Below are positions 47,475 to 53,458 of a stretch of 64,000 nucleotides of DNA, piece by piece. The notes below the pieces were generated by a model. That model did not search any database, was not told the origin of the DNA, and saw only the letters and a list, made by a program, of their open reading frames with translations. The position numbers and the translations under genes are program-made. Every line of letters begins with the position of its first letter. Within the stretch, counting starts at the first letter, position 1. The DNA lies in contig NZ_JAQNDK010000001.1 of assembly GCF_028368935.1 (NCBI RefSeq), positions 372,001 through 436,000 of the forward strand, read 5' to 3'. This stretch comes from Sorangium aterium (GTDB lineage Bacteria > Myxococcota_A > Polyangia > Polyangiales > Polyangiaceae).

Positions 47475-48092
47475 ATGCGTGCAATCAAGCGATATGACAG
47501 GAGAGGCTTCACGCTCGTCGAGCTCATGATCGTCGTCGCCATCATCGGCGTCCTCGCCGCGCTGGCGATCTACGGCGTGCGCCGGTACCTCGCGACCGCG
47601 AAGACCTCGGAGGCCAAGAACACGGTGGGCGCGATCACCCGCGGTGCGGCTGCCGCCTACGAGCGGGAGAACGCCGCCGCGGCCATCTTGGGCGGCGGCG
47701 CCACCTCGACGGCCGCAAGCCACGAGCTCTGCGACTCGGCGACCGATCCGGTTCCGGGGACCGTCCCACAGGGCACGAAATACCAGCCGAACTCGGCCCC
47801 GACGGCCGATTTCAACGTGGGCACCTCGACCCAGGGCTGGCCGTGCCTCAAGTTCACGATGTCGCAGCCGATTTACTATCAGTACCACTATCTCCGGGGT
47901 GCGAACAACCCCAACCCCGCCCTCACAGGCGCGCCCCTGGTCGGCGGCGGGCTGACCGGCTTCGAGGCGAGCGCCATCGGCGACATCGACGGCGACGGCA
48001 CTGCGTTCAGCGGCTTCGCCCGCGGCGGCACGATCACCAACGGCGAGCTGGCGCTGGCCACGCAGGTCTTCGTCAACAACGAGTTCGAGTGA
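47475..48092 (+). CDS. Type IV pilin-like protein 2
   Basis: A 205-residue pilin-like protein. The leader MRAIKRYDRRG is followed by FTLVELMIVVAIIGVLAAL, a textbook type IV pilin signal with Gly before the cut and Glu at +5. The helix continues AIYGVRRYLATAKTSEAKN. The C-terminal part contains two Cys residues (HELCDSATDPVPGTVPQG, WPCLKFTMSQPIYYQYHY) that may form the disulfide loop. It is a close relative of pilin 3 at 48171 (shared SEAK/AEAK and NTVGAITR/QTVGAITR, KYQPN/KYQPD, SQPIYYQY/SQPIYFQY). A hairpin follows its stop. Confidence 0.9.
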   Translation: MRAIKRYDRRGFTLVELMIVVAIIGVLAALAIYGVRRYLATAKTSEAKNTVGAITRGAAAAYERENAAAAILGGGATSTAASHELCDSATDPVPGTVPQGTKYQPNSAPTADFNVGTSTQGWPCLKFTMSQPIYYQYHYLRGANNPNPALTGAPLVGGGLTGFEASAIGDIDGDGTAFSGFARGGTITNGELALATQVFVNNEFE

Positions 48093-48100
48093 GACCTCCC

Positions 48101-48130
48101 GGCTGCCCGGCTCACATGAGCCGGGCAGCC
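48101..48130. terminator. Strong hairpin after pilin 2
   Basis: A perfect 14-base inverted repeat (ggctgcccggctca and its complement) with a 2-base centre begins 8 bases after the stop of pilin 2 and lies 40 bases before pilin 3. It is likely a terminator or an RNA-stability hairpin that sets unequal expression of the two pilins. There is no T-run. Confidence 0.7.
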
Positions 48131-48170
48131 CCGGTCCATCGGCGTCGTCTGCGAGCGGAGAGGGCGTGTT

Positions 48171-48773
48171 ATGTCGAGCACGACAGCGGTCCGTGGACGA
48201 GCCTTCACCCTCATCGAGGTCATGATCGTGGTCGCGATCGCCGGCGTGCTCGCCGCGCTGGCGATCTTCGGCGTGCGCAGCTATCTCGTCACGGCGAAGA
48301 CGGCTGAAGCGAAGCAGACCGTCGGCGCCATCACCCGCACCGCGATCGCCCAGTACGAGCGCGAGCGCGACGTCTCGCAGATCCTGGCGGCCACGGGCGT
48401 CGCCTCGGCGAACACTCACCTCCTCTGCACCTCGGCGACGCCGGTCCCGCTCCTCTTCGCGTCCGTCGAGGGGAAGAAGTACCAGCCGGACGATGCGCCG
48501 GGCGCCGACTTCAACTCGGGCTCGACGCTCGCGGGCTGGCAGTGCCTCGGCTTCTCCATCAGCCAGCCCATCTACTTCCAGTACTCGTACCAGGTCGGCG
48601 GAAGCTACGTCAGCCAGGGCCTGCTTGGCGCTCCCATCCCCGGACCGGACGGCTTCGAGGTGGGCGCGGTCGGGGACCTGAAGGGCAACGGGCAGAGGTA
48701 CACGATCGCCCGCACCGGGGAGGTGCGCGACGGCGAGATCGTGACCAGCACCGCGATCTTCGAATCCGAGTGA
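48171..48773 (+). CDS. Type IV pilin-like protein 3 (Ala at processing site)
   Basis: A 200-residue paralogue of pilin 2. The leader MSSTTAVRGRA is followed by FTLIEVMIVVAIAGVLAAL, with Glu at +5 but Ala instead of Gly before the cut. The helix AIFGVRSYLVTAKTAEAKQ and the C-terminal part (HLLCTSATPVPLLFASVEG, WQCLGFSISQPIYFQYSYQ) match pilin 2 closely, including the pair of Cys. It probably arose by tandem duplication. The difference at the cleavage residue may slow processing or direct it to a different prepilin peptidase. Confidence 0.88.
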   Translation: MSSTTAVRGRAFTLIEVMIVVAIAGVLAALAIFGVRSYLVTAKTAEAKQTVGAITRTAIAQYERERDVSQILAATGVASANTHLLCTSATPVPLLFASVEGKKYQPDDAPGADFNSGSTLAGWQCLGFSISQPIYFQYSYQVGGSYVSQGLLGAPIPGPDGFEVGAVGDLKGNGQRYTIARTGEVRDGEIVTSTAIFESE

Positions 48774-48833
48774 TGCGAACCGTGCCTCCCTCACGCTTGT
48801 TCGATCGTGGAGGGGTGAGGTAGAGAGGAGCCC

Positions 48834-49331
48834 ATGACCTGGCGCTCCTGGAGCGCGCTGGAGCTCAGCGCGGCCTTCGCGGTCGGCGGCAGCGTCCTCG
48901 CCGTCGCCGTCCCCGCGTTCTTCCGAAACCTCAGCGCATCCAAGCTGAGCGAGCCCATCGAGGGGCTCGACCGGCTGGTGACGAGCGCTGTCGCCTACGC
49001 CGAGTCGCGGCCGCAGGAGATCAGCTTCCCCCCGTCCGCCCCGCTGACCCCGGCCCAGGTGCCGCGCGGCGTGCGCGCGGTCGATCCGCCGGAGTCGTGG
49101 GAGCACCTCACGTGGCGGTCGCTCGACTTCCGCTTCGAGGGGCCCCACGCGTTCTCGTTCCAGTTCACGAGCGAGCTCGACGCGTCGAAGGCGATGCGCT
49201 TCACAGCGACCGCGCACGGCGACCTCGACGGCGACGGCGTGCTGTCCACGTTCGAGGTGCGCGGCGAGCGGATCCCCGGGGAGCCCGCCCGCGTGCTGCC
49301 GGGCATGTTCGTGGACCGCGAGGTGGAATGA
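48834..49331 (+). CDS. Degenerate pilin-like membrane protein
   Basis: A 165-residue protein whose beginning (TWRSWSALELSAAFAVGG, then SVLAVAVPAFFRNLSASKL) has the shape of a pilin N-terminal helix with a Glu at the +5 position relative to Trp, but lacks the Gly/Ala-Phe cleavage signal. The remainder has DFRFEGPHAFSFQFTSELD and a calcium-binding-like loop HGDLDGDGVLSTFEVRG. A gagaggag site precedes ATG 48834. The last bases ATGA overlap the start of the next gene. It is likely a minor pilin-like partner of the three pilins upstream that may not be cleaved. Confidence 0.75.
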   Translation: MTWRSWSALELSAAFAVGGSVLAVAVPAFFRNLSASKLSEPIEGLDRLVTSAVAYAESRPQEISFPPSAPLTPAQVPRGVRAVDPPESWEHLTWRSLDFRFEGPHAFSFQFTSELDASKAMRFTATAHGDLDGDGVLSTFEVRGERIPGEPARVLPGMFVDREVE

Positions 49332-50317
49332 TGGGGGACCTTCCCGCGCCCGGGGCGGGGCCTCCTCCGGCAGCCCGCTCGCTCCTCGCCCGCCTCGCAG
49401 GCGCGCGCGAGGCGCTCGTCGCTGTCGCGCTCTCCGCCGCCGCCGCCGTCGCCATCGGGAGCGTGCGCGCGCCGGCCGCCGACCTGGCGCAGCGGGTCGC
49501 CGAGACCTCCGACGTGTACGTCCTGCCGCCGACGGACGAGGTGGTCGCCCTGTCGCTCGGCTACCGCTCCGCGCTGGCCGATCTGCTCTGGTCGCACGTG
49601 CTCGTCTCGCAGGGCATGCACACCATGGAGCGGCGCCGGTTCGAGAACCTCACCCTGCTGCTCGACGCCATCAACGCGCTCGACCCGACCTTCCGCGACC
49701 CGTACCTGTTCGCGGACGCGCTCATCACCTTCCAGACGAGCGAGACGCCGCACCGCGAGGTCGTCAAGGCGCGTGAGATCATGGAGCGCGGGGTCCAGAA
49801 CCGCCCCCTCGACGGCGAGATCTGGCTCGCGCTCGGCCAGTTCGTCGGCTTCATCGCGCCGGCCGCGTACCTGACCGATCCCCAGGAGAAGGCGCAGTGG
49901 CGCCTCGATGGGGCCCGGATGCTCGCGCGCGCCGCGGAGCTCGGCGGCGGCGACGCGAACATCAGCTGGCAGGCGCTCGGCGGTGCGGGCATCCTGGGGC
50001 GCGCCGGCGAGCGAGAGGCGCAGATCCGGTTCCTCCAGCGCACGCTCGCCGTCACCGACGACGAGGAGCTCAAGCAGAAGATCCGCGCGCAGCTCGACAA
50101 GCTCCTCGACGCGCGCGACGCAGAGAAGTACCGCCGGCGCCTCGACGGGTTCCGCGATCTCTGGCGGCGCGATCTGCCGTTCGTCAGCAACACCGCGATC
50201 CTCGTGCTGGGCCCCCCGCGCGACCCGGCGTACTGCGCCGGCGGCGCGCACGCGGACGAGCCGCGCTGCGCGACCACCTGGCGCGCCTGGGCGGAGCGGG
50301 TCGAGGGCGAGCGGTGA
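49328..50317 (+). CDS. TPR-like membrane-anchored protein of the pilin cluster
   Basis: A 329-residue protein; ATG 49328 overlaps the previous stop (ATGA), and ATG 49331 is also in frame. An N-terminal membrane segment (REALVAVALSAAAAVAIGS) is followed by helical repeat regions (ALSLGYRSALADLLWSHVL, NLTLLLDAINALDPTFRDP, REIMERGVQNRPLDGEIWL, RMLARAAELGGGDANISWQ, QIRFLQRTLAVTDDEELKQ) of TPR type. The C-terminus contains two Cys (DPAYCAGGAHADEPRCATT). It is cotranslated with the degenerate pilin, so it may help assemble or anchor the pilus. Function inferred from context only. Confidence 0.75.
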   Translation: MMGDLPAPGAGPPPAARSLLARLAGAREALVAVALSAAAAVAIGSVRAPAADLAQRVAETSDVYVLPPTDEVVALSLGYRSALADLLWSHVLVSQGMHTMERRRFENLTLLLDAINALDPTFRDPYLFADALITFQTSETPHREVVKAREIMERGVQNRPLDGEIWLALGQFVGFIAPAAYLTDPQEKAQWRLDGARMLARAAELGGGDANISWQALGGAGILGRAGEREAQIRFLQRTLAVTDDEELKQKIRAQLDKLLDARDAEKYRRRLDGFRDLWRRDLPFVSNTAILVLGPPRDPAYCAGGAHADEPRCATTWRAWAERVEGER

Positions 50318-50750
50318 GCTGCCGCGGGCGCTGAAGCGGCGCGCCGGACGCCGGCGCGACGCCCGGGCGTCCGCGGAGCAGGCGGAATGAACCGCCGGAG
50401 GCAGCGACGGCCAGCGCCCTGCAGCGCCCGGACTCGCTGACAGCTCGTCGGGGTGTCCCAGGCGGCTCTCCTGACGTCCCTGGCGGCTCTCCCGGCGCCC
50501 CGGGCAGCTGGCCTTGGCGTTCCAGACGGCTTTCCTGGTGTCCCTGGCGGCTTGTCTTGACGCCCCCTATGGCCTTCCTGGGTGTCCCTGGCGGCCTTCC
50601 TGGGCGCTCCTGGCGGTCTTCCGGAGCGTCCCGCCAGCTCTCCCGGCGTCCTTGGCGACCCTCCAGCGGTACTTGGCGGCTCTCCAGGCGTCCCTGGCGG
50701 CTCTCCAGGCGTCCCTGGCGGCTCTCGCGGCGTCCCTGGCGGCTGAATGT
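50318..50750. repeat. Non-coding array of about fourteen 21-base degenerate repeats
   Basis: A 433-base gap between the TPR-like gene and the convergent PEGA gene. From about 50450 it is filled by about fourteen units of roughly 21 bases (consensus cgtccctggcggctctccag). The last four units are nearly exact and the earlier ones progressively diverged, which suggests growth from the PEGA-gene end. Frames through it only give Pro-Pro-Gly-Thr-Pro-Gly-type runs. No gene or RNA is seen. Confidence 0.8.
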
Positions 50751-52955
50751 TCATTCGAACTTGACGGCCGCGGTCTTCGTCTCGCCTGCCTTCAGCGTGA
50801 CGGTGACCGACTTCTTCCCGAGATCCGGATGGATGAACATCACCGTGTGCGACCCCGCAGGGACGCTGACGCCCACCTTGGGCGTGCTCCCCAGCGGCCG
50901 CCCGTCGAGGACCACCTTCGAGACCGGGATCGAGTTGATGTTCAGCGTCGCACCGCCGGCAGCAGCCGCGGGCTCCGGCGCTTCCGTCGGCGCTTCCGCC
51001 TTCGGCGCGGCGGCCACGGCCTCCGACTTCGGCGCAGCCGGCTCCGGCGCAGGCGCGGGCGCAGGCGAGGCGGCGGCCGGCTCGGACTTGCGCGCCTCGT
51101 CGAGCGCGATCCGGATCGTCCTCTCGGCCTGCCCGTCCTCGAACGAGATCGGCTGAGAGAAGTCGTTGTATCCCTTCTTCGTCGCCACGATCTTCCAGCG
51201 CTCGGACGCGGCGACATCCACCTTGACCGGCGGCTTCTTCCAGGCCGAATCGGGCAGCTTCTTCTCCGTGCCCTTGGCGCTCACCAGCTTGACCGAGGCG
51301 CCCGACGTGGCGAGCTCCAGCGTCACCTGCCCCTTCAGCACCTTGAGCGCGACCGCGCCGAGGTCCTTCATCTGACCCTGGCCGACGTCCACCGTCTGCT
51401 CCAGGGGCTCGAAGCGCTCGCCGCCGTCGAAGCGGATCTTGTGCTCCCCCGGCGGGACGCTGACCTCGACGGGCAGCGCGCCCTTCTCCTCGCCGTCGAT
51501 GAAGACCTTCACGCCGGGCGCGCCCGACGCCTTCACGCCGGTCGTGGTGGACGCGCTGGTGGACGACCGCTCCGCGCTGGCCGCGTCGAGCGTGATCACG
51601 ACGACCTTCTCCTTGCCGCCCTCGACGATCTCGACGGCGTCGCGCGGCGGGAAGTCGGGGGCGAGGATCTTGACCACCTTCGAGCCGGGCTCGAGATCGC
51701 GCACGACGCACGGCACGGTGTCGCAGCGCTTCTGGCCGTCGAGGAAGATCTCGGCCCGGTCGACGGAGCTGCCGCCCGGGGTCTTCAGGTCGATCGTGAG
51801 GGCGCCCTTCTTCGGCACCAGCAGGACCACCGCCAGGATGAGCACGGCGACCAGCGCGAGCCCGCCGAGGAGCACGCCCGCCTTGCCGGCGCCCTGCTGC
51901 ACCACGTGGCGCGGGCGGATCTCCGTCGGCTCGTCCTTGCGCGACAGCGCGCGGAGCCCGAGGTCCGGCGGCATCGCCGGCGCGGGCGGGGCGCTCGGGA
52001 TCGGCGGCGGCGCCGGGACGGGGGTGCGCACCCGCGAGGCCGACGCCGCGCCGCCAGAGCTCGCGACCAGCGCCGCGGCCGCCTTCGGGATCGACGGTGA
52101 GCCCGCCGCCGGCAGCGCGCTCGAGCGCCCATGATTGTAGTCGTTCCCCTGCTTGTCGTAGACGTGGGTCGACTCCTCGTCGTCGTCCCAGTTCATGTCG
52201 ACCGCGGTGCCCTTGGCCGAGCGAGGCTTCGCGTCGTCACCCGCCTTCTGCGGCGGCTTCACCGACGGAAGGCGCACGGGCGGAGGGACCACCGGAGGCA
52301 GCGAGTTCGGGGCCCCGCTGACGGGCGCCGGCGGCAGCGGGCTCTTCGACGGCAGGGCCGGGGCGCTGATCGCGGGCAGGGACGGCTGGCGCGACCGAGG
52401 CGCCACCACGGGCGGCAGGGAGCCCGTCTTGACCGACGGAGGCATCGGCGGCGGAAGCGACCCCGGGCTCGTCCCCTTCGTCGTCACGGGCGGCGGAAGC
52501 GACGCCGGACCGGTCCCCTTCTGCGTCACGGCCGGCGGCGGGAGCGACGGCGGCGGGAGCGACGCCGGACCGGCCCCCTTCGCCGACAGGGGCGGCGGGA
52601 GCGACGCCGGACCGGTCCCCTTCGGCGGCACGGGCGGCGGGAGCGACCCCGGGCTCGTCCCCTTCGACGGCACGGGCGGCGGGAGCGACCCCGGGCTCGT
52701 CCCCTTCGACGGCACGGGCGGCGGGAGCGACGACGGGCCGGCCCCCTTCTGCGTCACGGGCGGAGGAAGCGGAGACGGCACGCCGCTCGGGAGCGTGGCC
52801 GCATGGTTCGGAGGCGGCGGCACCGCCGCGCCGACGAGGGTGCGCGACCGCGCAGGCGGCGAGGGAGGCACGAGGGCGGGGCTCGTGGCGGGCGACTTCT
52901 TCTTCGCGAGCCCCTCGAATACGTCCAGATCGCTGCCGCCCTTGTTGTCCGCCAT
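50751..52955 (-). CDS. PEGA-domain membrane protein
   Basis: A 734-residue protein from ATG 52955 (MADNKGGSDLDVFEGLAKK; gaggag site just upstream). The frame is open further upstream to 53204, and ATG 53138 is an alternative. Residues 20-330 are a Pro-rich region with 14-residue units (SLPPPVPSKGTSPG) and an acidic motif NWDDDEESTHVYDK. One TM helix follows (GVLLGGLALVAVLILAVVL, about residue 370). The exported part has PEGA-type beta domains: VDRAEIFLDGQKRCDTVPC, APGVKVFIDGEEKGALPVE and VSVPPGEHKIRFDGGE, and at the end SKVVLDGRPLGSTPKVGV with VPAGSHTVMFIHPDLGK. PEGA domains bind surface or S-layer-like partners; a kinase tail of this type is common in myxobacteria. Function unknown. Confidence 0.85.
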   Translation of the reverse strand: MADNKGGSDLDVFEGLAKKKSPATSPALVPPSPPARSRTLVGAAVPPPPNHAATLPSGVPSPLPPPVTQKGAGPSSLPPPVPSKGTSPGSLPPPVPSKGTSPGSLPPPVPPKGTGPASLPPPLSAKGAGPASLPPPSLPPPAVTQKGTGPASLPPPVTTKGTSPGSLPPPMPPSVKTGSLPPVVAPRSRQPSLPAISAPALPSKSPLPPAPVSGAPNSLPPVVPPPVRLPSVKPPQKAGDDAKPRSAKGTAVDMNWDDDEESTHVYDKQGNDYNHGRSSALPAAGSPSIPKAAAALVASSGGAASASRVRTPVPAPPPIPSAPPAPAMPPDLGLRALSRKDEPTEIRPRHVVQQGAGKAGVLLGGLALVAVLILAVVLLVPKKGALTIDLKTPGGSSVDRAEIFLDGQKRCDTVPCVVRDLEPGSKVVKILAPDFPPRDAVEIVEGGKEKVVVITLDAASAERSSTSASTTTGVKASGAPGVKVFIDGEEKGALPVEVSVPPGEHKIRFDGGERFEPLEQTVDVGQGQMKDLGAVALKVLKGQVTLELATSGASVKLVSAKGTEKKLPDSAWKKPPVKVDVAASERWKIVATKKGYNDFSQPISFEDGQAERTIRIALDEARKSEPAAASPAPAPAPEPAAPKSEAVAAAPKAEAPTEAPEPAAAAGGATLNINSIPVSKVVLDGRPLGSTPKVGVSVPAGSHTVMFIHPDLGKKSVTVTLKAGETKTAAVKFE
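52441..52760. repeat. 42-base coding repeats in the PEGA gene
   Basis: On the minus strand, units of 42 bases encode Ser-Leu-Pro-Pro-Pro-Val-Pro-x-Lys-Gly-Thr-x-Pro-x. Two neighbouring units (around 52640-52723) are exact copies at DNA level; others differ slightly. All units are multiples of three. Confidence 0.85.
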
Positions 52956-53458
52956 GTTCGAGAACTCCTCAGGATATGCGGCGCCGTTCGCCACGGCGTC
53001 CCGGAAACGATCGCGCCTGCTCCGCGCGACGAGCGTGAACCCGATGTACAAGCGCTCGTCGCGGGCGAGCTCGGAGCGCGCTGCAATCGCCTGATCCGCT
53101 GCAGCGTACCGCTGGTCCGGTGACTTCGCGAGCGCCATCGGGAGGAGCTCGGCGGCGGCGAGGCGCCGCGCGCGCCGCGATCTCGCGCGGATCCAGCGCT
53201 CCACCGCCGGCGATGCGGCGCGCGACGTCCGCGGCGCTCGCGACGTCCGCTGCGCGCCGCAATGCGACGCTGCGCGCGATCCACCACCCGCGAATCGCGC
53301 GCGCGCCCCCGCCCGGCGAGCCCACGCAGATCCGCGCCGAGATGTCGCAAGCTCCGAAGGATCGCAATCGATGCACCGACCGCCGTGTATTAGTCCGTCG
53401 GGCCGTCAGCGCACAAGCGCCTACTGCACGTCAGGGAAGGGCCGGGGCGCCGCCCCGC
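52956..53458. other. Region with possible remnants of a frame-broken gene
   Basis: A 503-base stretch between the PEGA gene and the NAGPA-like gene. Two frames on the minus strand contain helical protein-like text: WWIARSVALRRAADVASAA (with DVARRIAGG) in one frame, and MALAKSPDQRYAAADQAIA with RSELARDERLYIGFTLVAR in another. The second is continuous with the PEGA gene start. These may be parts of one small gene broken by a frameshift near 53210, or an N-terminal extension of the PEGA protein. The evidence is weak. Confidence 0.3.

Noticed and set aside
50450-50750. Coding interpretation of the 21-base repeats as a collagen-like Pro-Gly protein
   Set aside because: The frame only gives imperfect Pro-Pro-Gly-Thr-Pro-Gly runs, has no start with a ribosome-binding site, and continues into antisense of unrelated genes.
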